The notes beneath the pieces are model-generated. The model searched no databases and was not told the DNA's origin. It saw only the letters and a list, made by a program, of their open reading frames with translations. From positions 1 through 56,338 of the forward strand of contig JASHPB010000235.1 in NCBI GenBank assembly GCA_030038355.1: a stretch of DNA of 56,338 nucleotides, written 5' to 3'. Below are positions 1 through 9,485 of the stretch, one piece after another (the first letter of the stretch is position 1; the number at the start of each line of letters is the position of its first letter). Source of the stretch: Candidatus Binataceae bacterium (GTDB taxonomy: Bacteria > Desulfobacterota > Binatia > Binatales > Binataceae). Both the position numbers and the translations under genes were made by a program.

Positions 1-1134
1 TTTGTCGTGAGCAAAGACGGCTACCTGCTGACCAACGATCACGTCGTCGATCATCCCGCGAAGATCACCGTCACGCTGCAGGACGGAACCAACTACACGG
101 CCAAACTGATCGGACACGACGAGAAGAGCGACGTGGCGCTGCTCAAGATCGATCCCAAGCATGAGCTGCCCGTCGCACCGCTCGGCAATTCCGACGACGT
201 GAAGGTCGGACAATGGGTGATGGCGATCGGCAATCCGTTCGGCTTCGACCATTCGGTGACCGTTGGAATCGTGAGCGCCAAGGGCCGCTTCATTCCCGAC
301 AACTATGACGATTTTATCCAGACTGATGCCTCGATTAACCCGGGCAACTCGGGTGGACCGCTGATCAACCTGCGCGGCGAGGTGATCGGCATGAACTCGG
401 CCATCTACACGCGCACCGGCTCCAACATGGGCATCGGCTTCGCCATCCCGGTCAACATGATCAAGGATGAGCTGGCGCAGCTTAGGAGCTCGGGCAAAGT
501 CGTTCGCGGATGGCTCGGCGTCTATGTCCAGCCGATCACGCCAGAACTCGCCGAATCCATGGGCTTGCCCGATTCGCGCGGCGCTCTCGTTGCTGAGGTC
601 CTCAAGAACGGCCCGGCGAAGGTGGCGGGCGTGAAGCGCGGCGACGTGATCGTCGCACTCGATGGCCAGCCGATTCTGAATTCCCATGACCTGGTGTTGC
701 GCGTTGGTGAAACTCCTCTCAACCACGCGGCGACGCTCAGGATCATTCGCGACAAGCAGACGATGGATTTGCCGCTGGTCATCACCGAGTCGCACGAGGA
801 GGAACTCGCCTCGGCCGAAAACCAGGATAAGCCCGATATCGGCTCACCTTCTCCCTTTGGCCTGCACGTCAAAGACTTGAGTCCTGATCTTGCGCATGAA
901 CTCGGGCTCGATACTGTCACCGGCGTGGTGATTTCATCGGTCCAACCGGGCAGCCGCGCCGACGAGGCAGGGCTGCGCGCGCGTGACGTTATTGTCGAGG
1001 TCAATCGCGCACCGGTCCGCGACGTGAACGGGTATCAGAAGGCGCTGCAGGCGAGCGGCAAGGGTAAGATCGTCCTGCTCCTCATCAAGCGCAACGACAC
1101 CACCGAATACATCGCGCTCAAGCCCGAAGCCTGA
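1..1134 (+). CDS. HtrA/Deg-family periplasmic serine protease, 5' end cut by window
   Basis: Trypsin-like protease and chaperone that degrades misfolded envelope proteins. The reading frame is open from base 1 (Phe-Val-Val-Ser-Lys-Asp-Gly), so the signal peptide and the first part of the protease domain lie outside the window; the GTG at 7 is only an internal Val codon. Counting from that codon, the triad is visible: His12 in TNDHVV, Asp42 in SDVALL and Ser115 in the GNSGGPL signature. Two PDZ domains follow (about residues 165-260 and 280-370), the DegP/DegQ layout. It ends 48 bases before the PBP gene on the same strand, so the two may be co-transcribed. DegP, DegQ and MucD cannot be separated without the N-terminus. 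Confidence 0.93.
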   Translation, partial: FVVSKDGYLLTNDHVVDHPAKITVTLQDGTNYTAKLIGHDEKSDVALLKIDPKHELPVAPLGNSDDVKVGQWVMAIGNPFGFDHSVTVGIVSAKGRFIPDNYDDFIQTDASINPGNSGGPLINLRGEVIGMNSAIYTRTGSNMGIGFAIPVNMIKDELAQLRSSGKVVRGWLGVYVQPITPELAESMGLPDSRGALVAEVLKNGPAKVAGVKRGDVIVALDGQPILNSHDLVLRVGETPLNHAATLRIIRDKQTMDLPLVITESHEEELASAENQDKPDIGSPSPFGLHVKDLSPDLAHELGLDTVTGVVISSVQPGSRADEAGLRARDVIVEVNRAPVRDVNGYQKALQASGKGKIVLLLIKRNDTTEYIALKPEA

Positions 1135-1182
1135 GGATCGCTCCGCAGCTCCACGCCAACAGTTTCTGACCGACGCGGTCCC

Positions 1183-3549
1183 ATGTTTAAACGAATCCTG
1201 AAGATCGCGTTGCTCGTGATCGGTGCGACATTTCTGTTCGCGATTCCGCCCACGCTCTACATCTTCATCAGCTACTACCATCAGCTCGAAGCTGAAGTCG
1301 TGGCGCGTTTCTCCGGCCAGCGGTGGAACATCCCCTCGCGCATCTATTCCGATTCGCTGCTGGTTTATCCCGGCAGCTCGTTGTCCGACGTGGGGTTCTT
1401 CCAGCGTCTCGCGCGCCTCAACTACCATCGCGTCGATGCCGGCCAGGTCGCGACCCGCGGCGAATACAGCTACGACAAAGCGCGCGGCCAGCTGGTGCTC
1501 TTCCTCCATAGCTTCGCCTATCCCTATCGCAACGAGTCCGGCGAGATCGTGCAGCTGAATCTCAAAGGCGAGAGCATCGTGTCGATGGAAGATCCCGCCA
1601 CGCATCGCCCGATCTATTCCTTCGAGCTCGAGCCCGAACTTATCAGCGGCATCTTCCAGGGCGATTGGCAGCAGCGGCGCCTCGTGCGCCTCTCGCAGAT
1701 CCCGCCCGCCATGATCGACGCGATCCTCGCCGCCGAGGACCATCGCTTCTACGAGCATCACGGCATCGACATCGTGCGCACGATCAAGGCCGCCTGGATC
1801 GATTTCACCTCGGGTCATACGCGCCAGGGTGGCTCGACCTTGACCCAGCAGTTGATGAAGAACTTCTTCCTCACGCCGCAGCGCAGCTACAAGCGCAAGA
1901 TCAAGGAAGCGCTGATGGCCTATATTGCCGAGCAGCGCTACTCCAAGGACGAAATCCTCGAGAACTACATCAACGATATCTACCTCGGGCAGCGCGGCCA
2001 GGAGGGAATCTACGGAGTATGGGAGGCGTCCGAATTCTACTTCTCCAAGGAGCCGCGCGATTTGACGATCGGTGAGATGGCGACGATTGCCGGCATGATC
2101 AGCTCGCCCAATCGGCTGAGCCCGCTGAAGCATCCCGAGGCCGCGCGCCAGCGGCGCGACGAGGTGCTGGCCTCGATGCTCCAGGACGGGTACATCAGCA
2201 AGGCCGCCTACGATGTCGCGGTCGCCGAGCTGATGCATCCGCGCGAAGTTTACACCGAGAACAACGACGCGCCGTACTTCGTCGACTACGTCAAGAAGGA
2301 ACTTTCCGAGCGCTATCCGCCGTCGGTACTGAGCGCCGAAGGACTGCGAATATTCACCACGCTTGATGTGCACACCGAAAAGCTCGCTGAACACGCAATC
2401 GAGCACAACCTGTCGGAGCTCGAAGCCAAGCATCCCAAGCTCCTCAGGCGCGAGGAGAAGGACAAGCTCGAGTCGTGCCTCATCTCGCTCGAGCCGCAGA
2501 GTGGCAAGATCCGCGCGATGGTCGGCGGGCGCGACTATCAGCAGAGCCAGTTCAACCGCGTTGTGCAGAGCAAGCGCCAGCCCGGCTCCGTGTTCAAGCC
2601 GGTGACTTATCTCGCCGCGTTTCAGGAGACGCTCGACGGCGGGCCGCAGAAGTTCCTGCCGACGACGTACATCGAAGACGCGCCGTTCACCTGGGAATAC
2701 GGCGACATGAGCTGGACCCCGAACAACTACAAGGACCGCTACTTTGGCCACGTAACTCTCGAGATGGCGCTCGAGGAATCCTTGAACTCGGCGACCGCGC
2801 GGCTTGCCAACGACGTCGGCCTCGATCGTATCCGCGCGATGGCTGCCAAGCTCGGCTTCGGCGATCTGCCGGCCTATCCGTCGATCATCCTTGGCGGTAT
2901 CGAAGTTTCGCCGATCCAGGTGGCACAGGCCTACGCGATTATCGCCAACGACGGCCTCCAGGTTCATCCCTACGCCATCACCGCGGTAGTTGACGAAAAC
3001 GGCAAGGTGATCGAGGGCCACGAGTTCACGGCCGAGCAGGTTCTCTCGCCCGAGCTCGCGTATATGATGCAGTTCATGCTCGAGCAGGTGATCAATCACG
3101 GCACCGGCGCGGCCGTGCGCACGATGGGCTTCACGCGGCCGGCGGCAGGCAAGACAGGAACAACCAACGATGAGAAGGATGCGTGGTTCGCCGGCTTCAC
3201 GCCCGACCTGCTCACTGTTGTGTGGACCGGATTCGATCAGAAGGAAGTGCTAGGCCTCACCGGCGCGCAGGCATCGCTCCCCGCTTGGACCAATTTCATG
3301 AAGGCGGCGACCGCCTCACGCCCGCCGATCGATTTCACGATACCGCCCAGCCTGGTCGACGAAAGAATCGATCCGCTCACCGGTGACAAAGCCGGGCCGA
3401 ATTGCCCGATGTCGATCGAGGGCGTTTTCCCCGTCGCGCTCGCCCCGACCACCGTTTGCCCGGAAAACAAAGCGGGCGGGGCAGTCACCGAGGATGGCCA
3501 CGCCGCGACCAGCGATTTGCCGGACGCGATTGTGGATCCCAACGATTAA
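1183..3549 (+). CDS. mrcB: Bifunctional penicillin-binding protein, PBP1b type
   Basis: Class A PBP (788 aa) that polymerises lipid II and cross-links peptidoglycan on the outer face of the inner membrane. One N-terminal membrane segment (residues about 7-30) is followed by a UB2H-like region starting with WNIPSRIYSDS, which favours PBP1b over PBP1a. The GT51 glycosyltransferase shows catalytic Glu185 in AEDHRFYEHHG, then QGGSTLTQQL at 215-224 and Glu260. The transpeptidase has Ser469-x-x-Lys472 (PGSVFKP), Ser533-Leu-Asn535 and Lys657-Thr-Gly659. All catalytic motifs are intact and the length is normal. The stop codon overlaps the start of the TPR gene (TAATG). Confidence 0.95.
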   Translation: MFKRILKIALLVIGATFLFAIPPTLYIFISYYHQLEAEVVARFSGQRWNIPSRIYSDSLLVYPGSSLSDVGFFQRLARLNYHRVDAGQVATRGEYSYDKARGQLVLFLHSFAYPYRNESGEIVQLNLKGESIVSMEDPATHRPIYSFELEPELISGIFQGDWQQRRLVRLSQIPPAMIDAILAAEDHRFYEHHGIDIVRTIKAAWIDFTSGHTRQGGSTLTQQLMKNFFLTPQRSYKRKIKEALMAYIAEQRYSKDEILENYINDIYLGQRGQEGIYGVWEASEFYFSKEPRDLTIGEMATIAGMISSPNRLSPLKHPEAARQRRDEVLASMLQDGYISKAAYDVAVAELMHPREVYTENNDAPYFVDYVKKELSERYPPSVLSAEGLRIFTTLDVHTEKLAEHAIEHNLSELEAKHPKLLRREEKDKLESCLISLEPQSGKIRAMVGGRDYQQSQFNRVVQSKRQPGSVFKPVTYLAAFQETLDGGPQKFLPTTYIEDAPFTWEYGDMSWTPNNYKDRYFGHVTLEMALEESLNSATARLANDVGLDRIRAMAAKLGFGDLPAYPSIILGGIEVSPIQVAQAYAIIANDGLQVHPYAITAVVDENGKVIEGHEFTAEQVLSPELAYMMQFMLEQVINHGTGAAVRTMGFTRPAAGKTGTTNDEKDAWFAGFTPDLLTVVWTGFDQKEVLGLTGAQASLPAWTNFMKAATASRPPIDFTIPPSLVDERIDPLTGDKAGPNCPMSIEGVFPVALAPTTVCPENKAGGAVTEDGHAATSDLPDAIVDPND

Positions 3550-4475
3550 TGCGCCCGCTCTCGACTGCCGTGCTTGCGTTTACCTTCGCCGCGCTCGCAT
3601 CACTCTCGATCTCGACGCGCACATCGGCTCTGCAAGCGCCCGCCGGCGGCCCGAATAAGGAGGTCTTCGCGTTCAACGAAGAATCGATTCCCGGCGCCGA
3701 TTTGACTCCTACTGCGACTCCAACGCCTGCCGCCGGCGCCGCTTCGTCGCCCGGAGCCCCTGGCCCGTCCAACGCGGCTGCTGCCTCGCCCTCGGCCGCA
3801 GGGTCGCCGGCAAGCGGAGGATCGCCCGTCGCCGCGGCATCGCGCGCTGAATCTCCAGCCGCGGAGCCGACCGACATTCCGCCCGCGATCGATATCGGTT
3901 CAATTGCGCCGACCCTTAGGGTCAGTGACCAGCCGCTCGATCGCATGCTCGCGGCTGCGCCGAATCCTGCGCGCGGCGCTTCGCTCAGGATATGCGAGCA
4001 GGCGCGCCAGGAAATCGACGCTGGGCACTACGATGAGGCAATTCGCGATCTCGGCCGCTCGATCTCGATCGATCCGAGCAATTCGTATGCATACGTCTAC
4101 CTCGGCCGCGCTTACATCCTGAAGAAGGACTACAAGCAGGCGCTGACGTTTCTCGGCCGCGCCGCCGCGGGCCTTGGCGCCGATCCCGTCTGGCGCGCCG
4201 AGGCGCTCGCATTCGAAGGTCTCGCCTATGAGCAGGCCGGCCAGCCGACCGATGCCTTCAACGCCTACCAGCAGGCGCTCGCGATCACTCCCGGCAACCT
4301 GACCGCGCGCGTCGGCGCAACGCGGCTCGCAGCCTACAGCCAACCGTCGAATGCCGCGACCCCCGCCGCCGAAGACGGCGCCGCCATTCCCGGCGCGCCT
4401 CCGTCCGGGCCCGCGCCGGGAGCGCCGGCCTCCGAGCCGCCGCCAACGGCGCCTGACGCATCACCATCGGACTGA
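3549..4475 (+). CDS. Exported tetratricopeptide-repeat protein with Pro/Ala-rich linkers
   Basis: About 308 aa. The frame is open further upstream, but the ATG at 3549 overlaps the PBP stop (TAATG) and gives a clean signal peptide (MRPLSTAVLAFTFAALASLS), so it is preferred. A low-complexity Ala/Pro/Ser region covers about residues 50-120. Roughly three TPR units lie between residues 150 and 265, with typical phrases such as GHYDEAIRDL, SYAYVYLGRAYI and DAFNAYQQALAITPGN. The C-terminal tail is again Pro/Ala-rich. Translational coupling to the PBP suggests a periplasmic scaffold for the murein synthase, but this is inference from position; TPR proteins have no enzymatic signature. Confidence 0.8.
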   Translation: MRPLSTAVLAFTFAALASLSISTRTSALQAPAGGPNKEVFAFNEESIPGADLTPTATPTPAAGAASSPGAPGPSNAAAASPSAAGSPASGGSPVAAASRAESPAAEPTDIPPAIDIGSIAPTLRVSDQPLDRMLAAAPNPARGASLRICEQARQEIDAGHYDEAIRDLGRSISIDPSNSYAYVYLGRAYILKKDYKQALTFLGRAAAGLGADPVWRAEALAFEGLAYEQAGQPTDAFNAYQQALAITPGNLTARVGATRLAAYSQPSNAATPAAEDGAAIPGAPPSGPAPGAPASEPPPTAPDASPSD

Positions 4476-4783
4476 CGGCTTTCTTGGCCTTGCGCCGCGC
4501 AGCTATAGTCAGAAATCGGTGAAGAAGAAGGAATCTTCGAATTGGTCGGTGGCGACAGGGTCAAGCCGAGGGCGAAACAACGATACCGCGGCGCCGCGAG
4601 CTTCCTTTCCGCCGCGGAAGGGAAAGAAGGTTAAGTTGGATTCGGTGAAAGACCAGTTAGAAATAAAATGTCTCAACCTAACCCCAAAACTCCTTGCCGC
4701 ATCGGGGCGGGGGCAAGCACATTGCTCCACAACCATTTCGAGTCGAGAATTCGTTTGACCTCTTCCTAGCCTCAGAAATCTCG
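4476..4783 (+). other. Intergenic region between TPR gene and tsaD
   Basis: About 308 bases without a recognisable gene. Short open frames here have no family resemblance and no ribosome site. A GC-rich imperfect inverted repeat around 4600-4630 (cttcc...ggaag with an internal ccgcgg) could act as a weak terminator for the upstream operon; it has no T tract. The promoter of tsaD should lie here, but I see no convincing -35/-10 pair. Confidence 0.4.
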
Positions 4784-5788
4784 ATGCTGATACTTGGAAT
4801 CGAATCGTCATGCGATGACGCCGCGGCCGCCGTCGTCGAGACCGCAACTCCCGGTGCGGTGACCATCCGCGCGAGCGCCGTCGCCAATCAGGACGATATC
4901 CACCGCGCCTACGGCGGAATCGTTCCCGAGCTCGCCTCACGAAATCACGTCATCACAATCCTGCCGGTGATCGAGCGCGCGCTTAGGTCTGCCGGATGCG
5001 CCCTCGGCGACGTCGAGGGCATCGCCGTGACTCGAGGTCCCGGCCTCGTCGGCTCGCTGCTGGTCGGCCTGATGTGCGCGAAGGGCCTCGCTCAGACGAC
5101 AGGCAAGCCCATAGTCGGCGTCAATCATATCGAGGGACACATCCTTGCGCCGCTCATCGAGCATCGCATCGGGTTTCCGTTTCTCGCGCTCGTTGTCTCG
5201 GGCGGGCATACCGCGCTCTTTGCCGTGGAGAACTTCGGCCGCTATCGGCGCCTCGGCCGCACGCGCGACGACGCCGCCGGCGAGGCCTTCGACAAGGTCG
5301 CGAAGCTGATGGGACTCGGCTACCCGGGCGGCAAGATAATCGACGATCTCTCGAAGGGCGGCAATCGCAAGCGCGTCCGCTTTCCGCGCGCGCACGTCCG
5401 CGGCGCCCCGATGGACTTCAGCTTCAGCGGCATTAAGACTTCGGTCGCGACGATGCTCCGCTCGGCAGCCGGCCCGATCGCTGCACAAGCGGATGTGGCC
5501 GCGAGCTTCCAGGAAGCCGTGGTCGACATGCTGGTGAAGCCGACGCTCGCGGCAGCGCGCGAGCTTGGCGTCGATACCATCGCACTCACCGGGGGAGTCG
5601 CGGCGAACTCGCGGCTTCGCGAGAAGCTGGCGGCCGTTGCAGCCGATGACGGCCGCCGCGTGGTCGCGCCTTCGCTCAAGTTCTGTACCGATAACGCCGC
5701 GATGATCGCGCTCGCCGGCAGCTACCGCCTGCTCCGCGGAGAGCGCGACGACCTCGCGATCGACGCCGAAGCGAACCTTGCACTTTAG
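4784..5788 (+). CDS. tsaD: tRNA N6-threonylcarbamoyladenosine transferase TsaD
   Basis: Kae1/TsaD family ATPase (334 aa) that with TsaB and TsaE transfers the threonylcarbamoyl group from TC-AMP to A37 of ANN-decoding tRNAs in the cytoplasm. The protein begins MLILGIESSCDD, the family's canonical N-terminus. This fixes the start at 4784 although the frame is open 90 bases upstream. Metal-ligand histidines His115 and His119 are in VNHIEGHILAP, preceded by the TRGPGLVGSLLVG motif. The phosphate-binding motif VSGGHTAL and the C-terminal TGGVAANSRLR and CTDNAAM motifs are all present. Length is normal. rsmA follows after 9 bases. Confidence 0.97.
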   Translation: MLILGIESSCDDAAAAVVETATPGAVTIRASAVANQDDIHRAYGGIVPELASRNHVITILPVIERALRSAGCALGDVEGIAVTRGPGLVGSLLVGLMCAKGLAQTTGKPIVGVNHIEGHILAPLIEHRIGFPFLALVVSGGHTALFAVENFGRYRRLGRTRDDAAGEAFDKVAKLMGLGYPGGKIIDDLSKGGNRKRVRFPRAHVRGAPMDFSFSGIKTSVATMLRSAAGPIAAQADVAASFQEAVVDMLVKPTLAAARELGVDTIALTGGVAANSRLREKLAAVAADDGRRVVAPSLKFCTDNAAMIALAGSYRLLRGERDDLAIDAEANLAL

Positions 5789-5797
5789 GTCTCACGC

Positions 5798-6724
5798 GTG
5801 CCAACTCGACCTCCGCCGAAGGCGCCCGCGAGCAAGACCAAGCCTTCGGCGCCAAGCAAGAAATCCCCCTCGCGTCCCGCACCCGCGCTAGCTGCCGCAG
5901 GAGTTCGCCCCTCGAAATCGCGCGGCCAGAATTTCCTCGTCAATCCTGCCGTCGCTGAGCGAATCGTCGCCGCCGCGAGTCTCGAGCCCGGAGACGAGGT
6001 GCTCGAAATCGGTCCCGGCCTCGGCATCCTGACCGAGAATATCGTCGAGCAGCCGATTCGCCGCCTGGTGCTCGTCGAGCTCGACCCCCGCCTCGCGGAA
6101 CGCTTGGCGGTGCGCTTCGCGGAATTCGAGATGGTGCGCGTCGTCAATGAAGATTTCCTGCACTTGGATCTGAACGCCGACTACCTGAGTCCTCCGCTGG
6201 TCATAATTGGCAACCTGCCGTTCAATGTCGCGGCCGCGATTCTGCGCAAGCTAAGCGATAACGCCGCAATGTTCAGCCGGATGGTGCTGATGGTTCAACG
6301 CGAAGTCGGCGAGCGCATTCGCGCGCGGCCAGGAGGCGCAGGTTACTCCGCGCTCAGCGTTTACACCGCGCTCTATTGGAAAATCGATTTGCACTTCAGA
6401 GTTGCGGCCGGCAGCTTTCATCCGCGGCCCAAGGTCGACGCCGAGGTGATGCGCTTCGTTGCGCGCGAGAGTCGCGTGTTCGCGCCCAACGAGGAAGCTT
6501 CGCTGCTGGCCGTGATTCGCGCCGCGTTTTCGGCGCCGCGGAAGACGATCCGCAACAGCTTGGCTGGAGGGCTCAAGCTTGCGAGCGACCGCGTCGCCGT
6601 CGCGCTCGAAGCGGCGCGAATCAAACCCGCGGCGCGCGCCGAGACGCTCGGCGTCGAAGATTTCGTGAGGCTTGCGCGCATAGTGCGCGCCGATCTACAG
6701 ACTCTCGACACGTGCGATGCCTGA
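5798..6724 (+). CDS. rsmA: 16S rRNA (A1518/A1519-N6,N6)-dimethyltransferase RsmA
   Basis: KsgA/RsmA (308 aa) uses SAM to dimethylate two adjacent adenines in the 3' hairpin of 16S rRNA. The start is a GTG nine bases after the tsaD stop. The first 40 or so residues are a Pro/Lys/Ala/Ser-rich extension before the conserved SRGQNFLVN motif where most RsmA proteins begin, so a later start is possible, but no better codon is seen. SAM motif I is VLEIGPGLGILTE, followed by LVELD and the catalytic NLPF (NLPY/F) motif. The C-terminal helical domain includes FHPRPKVDAEV and FSAPRKTIRNSL. Its end overlaps mutM by 8 bases. Confidence 0.96.
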   Translation: MPTRPPPKAPASKTKPSAPSKKSPSRPAPALAAAGVRPSKSRGQNFLVNPAVAERIVAAASLEPGDEVLEIGPGLGILTENIVEQPIRRLVLVELDPRLAERLAVRFAEFEMVRVVNEDFLHLDLNADYLSPPLVIIGNLPFNVAAAILRKLSDNAAMFSRMVLMVQREVGERIRARPGGAGYSALSVYTALYWKIDLHFRVAAGSFHPRPKVDAEVMRFVARESRVFAPNEEASLLAVIRAAFSAPRKTIRNSLAGGLKLASDRVAVALEAARIKPAARAETLGVEDFVRLARIVRADLQTLDTCDA

Positions 6725-7550
6725 GCTCCCCGAAGTCGAATCACTCCGCCGTATTCTGCATCGTTCCGCCGTCGGCCGGACGATCGAGAGCGCCCGCATC
6801 AACGAGCCGCGCCTTCGCCGCCGAATCAGTCCGGACTTCGCGGCTACGCTGGGCGGCCGCCGAATTGAGGACATCGCGCGGCGCGCCAAATACCTTGTCG
6901 TGAGCCTGAGCGGCGATCTGACGATGCTCACGCATCTCGGCATGAGCGGTAGCTGGACGCATCGCGGCGACGGCTTCGACGCTGGAGACTTCAATCCTCG
7001 CCACGACCACGTCGTGCTCTCGCTCGATGATGGTACGCGCCTCGTCTACAACGACCCGCGCCGCTTCGGCCTGATGAAAGTCGTGCCGACCGAAAAGCTC
7101 GCTGCACTTGCAGAATTGAAGGGCCTCGGGCCTGAGCCCCTCTCGCGCGAGTTCAACGCCGACTACCTGGCGGCGAAGGCGCGCGGCAAGAAGGTTGCGA
7201 TCAAGAACCTGCTGATGGACCAACGGATCGTCGCCGGCGTGGGCAATATCTACGCTTCCGAGATTCTGTTCGTCGCCAGGGTGAGGCCGACGCGGCGCGC
7301 CTCGCGCGTTACACGCGCCGAGCTCGAAGGGATTGTCAAAGCGACGCCAGAAATCCTGCGCGCCGCGATCGGCGGCCGAGGCACAACTTTCCGTAGTTAT
7401 CGCGATTCGCGCGGGCAACCAGGCCGCTTCGCCGAACGTCTGCAAGTCTATGGCCGCGAGGGAAAGCCGTGTTTGGTCTGCTCGACTCCCATTCGAAACG
7501 TGGTGGTGAGCCAGCGTGCGAGTTTCTACTGCCCCAAGTGCCAGCGATGA
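6717..7550 (+). CDS. mutM: Formamidopyrimidine-DNA glycosylase (Fpg/MutM)
   Basis: Base-excision repair enzyme (277 aa) that removes 8-oxoguanine and formamidopyrimidines and nicks the AP site. It starts MPELPEVES: Pro2 is the Schiff-base nucleophile and Glu3 the catalytic acid. The conserved Lys in RRAKYLVV, the HLGMSGSW motif and the helix-two-turn-helix segment (MDQRIVAGVGNIYASE) are intact. The C-terminal zinc finger has four Cys (CLVC...CPKC). The start overlaps the end of rsmA by 8 bases, which indicates coupled translation. Confidence 0.97.
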   Translation: MPELPEVESLRRILHRSAVGRTIESARINEPRLRRRISPDFAATLGGRRIEDIARRAKYLVVSLSGDLTMLTHLGMSGSWTHRGDGFDAGDFNPRHDHVVLSLDDGTRLVYNDPRRFGLMKVVPTEKLAALAELKGLGPEPLSREFNADYLAAKARGKKVAIKNLLMDQRIVAGVGNIYASEILFVARVRPTRRASRVTRAELEGIVKATPEILRAAIGGRGTTFRSYRDSRGQPGRFAERLQVYGREGKPCLVCSTPIRNVVVSQRASFYCPKCQR

Positions 7551-7575
7551 ACCCGATCAATCGAGAGGCCGTTGA

Positions 7576-9015
7576 ATGAACCGTCGCCCGGTTTGGATTG
7601 CGTTGCTCTCCCTCCTTGTGCTCCTCCCTGCGCTAGCGGCGATCATTTGCAATTCGGCCGAGGCGCAAACCCAGCAGCAAAAGCTCGACTGGAAAGCGCT
7701 CGACGACGAAGCTCTCGGCTACTTCCGCACCTATTTGCAGTTCGATACGACCAATCCTCCGAGCAACACCGCGCAGGCGATGGCCTACATCAAGGCGATT
7801 CTCGACAAGGAAGGAATCGAGAACCAGGCGTTCGAGAGCAAGCTCGGCATGGTGTCACTGGTCGCCAAGATCCGCGGACCCGAGGGCAAGAAGCCACTGC
7901 TCCTGCTGTCGCACGCCGATGTTGTCCCCGCGATCGCGTCGAACTGGTTTCATCCTCCGTTCGGCGCCGACCTCGACGAGGGCTTCGTCTGGGCGCGCGG
8001 TGCGATCGACAACAAGGCTCACGGCATCATGGCGCTGATGACGCTGCTCGCGATCAAGCGCCAGAATATCCCGCTCCGCCGCGGCGTCGAGATGATGATC
8101 AATCCCGACGAGGAAGCGGGCGGCGCCAATGGCGCCGAGTGGATGGCCGCCAATCATTGGGACGCCTTTGATCCGGCGTATGCGATCAACGAGGGTGGGG
8201 AGGGCGAGCCCGGATGGCTCGGGAACAAGGACGTCACATTTCTTGTCGCGGTGTCAGAAAAGCGCGTTTTCTGGCTGCATCTCACCGTCAATGGCCACGC
8301 CGGCCACGGCTCGGTGCCGCGCCCCGACAATCCGAACCTGATTCTGGTCAACGCGCTGCATCGATTGATCGAAAAAGAACCCGACTGGCGCATCACGCCG
8401 ATTTTTGCCGAGGCGATGGAATCGGTTGCGGCGACGCAGAGCTTCCCTCGATCATTTGAACTCGATCATCTCTCATGGCCGTTCATGGCTAACCTTGCGG
8501 TGAAGGGGATCCTCCGTCCCTACGACATCCGCGCCTTGATGCGCGACACTATTTCGCTCACCATGCTCAATTCGGGTTACAAGGTGAATGTCGTGCCTTC
8601 GGAAGCGAGTGCCGGAATCGATTGTCGGCTGCTACCCGGCACTGACCCGGATGCCTTCCTGCGCCACGTGCGCGACCTGCTGGATGATGATCGAATATCG
8701 ATCGACGTGCTGCAAAAGCCCGACGAAGCTGAGCCCTCTCCGACCAGCGGCGAGGCGTGGGCCGCGATCAAGGATGTCGTGGCGCGCGATTTCAAAGGCG
8801 CGAGCGTTGTGCCCTGGATGACCACGGGCGGGACCGACTCGCGATTTCTCCGCGAGCACGGCGTGCCGTCGTACGGCTTCGTGCCGATTATTCTGCCGTC
8901 ATCCGAGATCGAACGCGTGCACGGCGACAACGAGCGGCTCTCGATCGACAACCTCAAGCGCGGCATCCGCGCGACTTACGACTTGACCATGGACATCTGC
9001 GGGCCGAAGCAATAG
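7576..9015 (+). CDS. Exported M20-family zinc peptidase/deacylase
   Basis: A 479-aa M20/M28-type metallohydrolase with a signal peptide of about 30 residues (hydrophobic core ALLSLLVLLPALAAII). Di-zinc site residues are recognisable: His113 and Asp115 in LSHADVVP, Asp145 in RGAIDNKAHG, and the acidic pair at 179-180 in NPDEEAGG. A dimerisation/lid insertion (about 220-370) contains NGHAGHGSVP, whose His is typical of M20 enzymes. A late GGTDSRFLREHGVPSYGF segment supplies the last metal ligand region. Carboxypeptidase, aminoacylase and dipeptidase roles all fit and the substrate cannot be told from sequence. It starts 25 bases after mutM. Confidence 0.9.
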   Translation: MNRRPVWIALLSLLVLLPALAAIICNSAEAQTQQQKLDWKALDDEALGYFRTYLQFDTTNPPSNTAQAMAYIKAILDKEGIENQAFESKLGMVSLVAKIRGPEGKKPLLLLSHADVVPAIASNWFHPPFGADLDEGFVWARGAIDNKAHGIMALMTLLAIKRQNIPLRRGVEMMINPDEEAGGANGAEWMAANHWDAFDPAYAINEGGEGEPGWLGNKDVTFLVAVSEKRVFWLHLTVNGHAGHGSVPRPDNPNLILVNALHRLIEKEPDWRITPIFAEAMESVAATQSFPRSFELDHLSWPFMANLAVKGILRPYDIRALMRDTISLTMLNSGYKVNVVPSEASAGIDCRLLPGTDPDAFLRHVRDLLDDDRISIDVLQKPDEAEPSPTSGEAWAAIKDVVARDFKGASVVPWMTTGGTDSRFLREHGVPSYGFVPIILPSSEIERVHGDNERLSIDNLKRGIRATYDLTMDICGPKQ

Positions 9016-9071
9016 CGCTACGAGAAGACGCCGATGGAAGTAGAAGCGCGGCAATCATAAACTCGATCTCG

Positions 9072-9485
9072 ATGAGCGATTTCCGAGTGAAGACCAAAGC
9101 CCGCGCCCAGTTCGTCGATATCACCGACGAGGTGAATCGCGCCGTCGCCGCGCAACAGATCACGACCGGGCTCTGCAACCTCTTCGTTCCGCATACCACT
9201 TGTGCAGTGATCGTCTCCGAGAATTGGGATGCCGACGTCACCACCGATATGCTCGCGCATCTGCAGCGCCTAGTGCCGCGGGACGGCGGCTACCGCCACG
9301 GCGAAGGCAACTCGCAGGCGCATATTCTCTCGGTGATGCTCGGCACCTCGATCAATATCCCGCTCGAAGGCGCGAAGCTGAAGCTCGGCAAGTGGCAAGG
9401 CGTGATGCTGGCGGAGTTCGATGGGCCGCGTGAACGTACGGTGTTGGTGAGCGTGGTGGCTGCTCAGCGGACGGGCAGCAAATGA
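9072..9485 (+). CDS. YjbQ/UPF0047 family protein
   Basis: Small (137 aa) cytoplasmic protein of the YjbQ family, a trimeric beta-rich fold. Some members have weak thiamin-phosphate-synthase activity, but the cellular role is unsettled. Family motifs are clear: FVPHTTCAVIVSENWD, then RHGEGNSQAHILSVMLG and GKWQGVMLAEFDGPRER. The frame extends upstream into the M20 gene, but homology begins at MSDFRVKTKARAQFVDIT, so the ATG at 9072 is chosen. The stop codon overlaps the start of the prepilin peptidase (ATGA at 9482). Confidence 0.92.
   Translation: MSDFRVKTKARAQFVDITDEVNRAVAAQQITTGLCNLFVPHTTCAVIVSENWDADVTTDMLAHLQRLVPRDGGYRHGEGNSQAHILSVMLGTSINIPLEGAKLKLGKWQGVMLAEFDGPRERTVLVSVVAAQRTGSK

Noticed and set aside
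934..3099. Very long open frame on the minus strand opposite the PBP gene
   Set aside because: Translation is rich in Arg, Val, Leu, Gly and Asp with no domain pattern. It is the mirror frame of a high-GC gene whose catalytic motifs are all intact on the plus strand.
7572..8171. Overlapping plus-strand frame over the M20 peptidase start
   Set aside because: Different frame over a protein with clear metal-site motifs; the product is Arg/Pro-rich noise.
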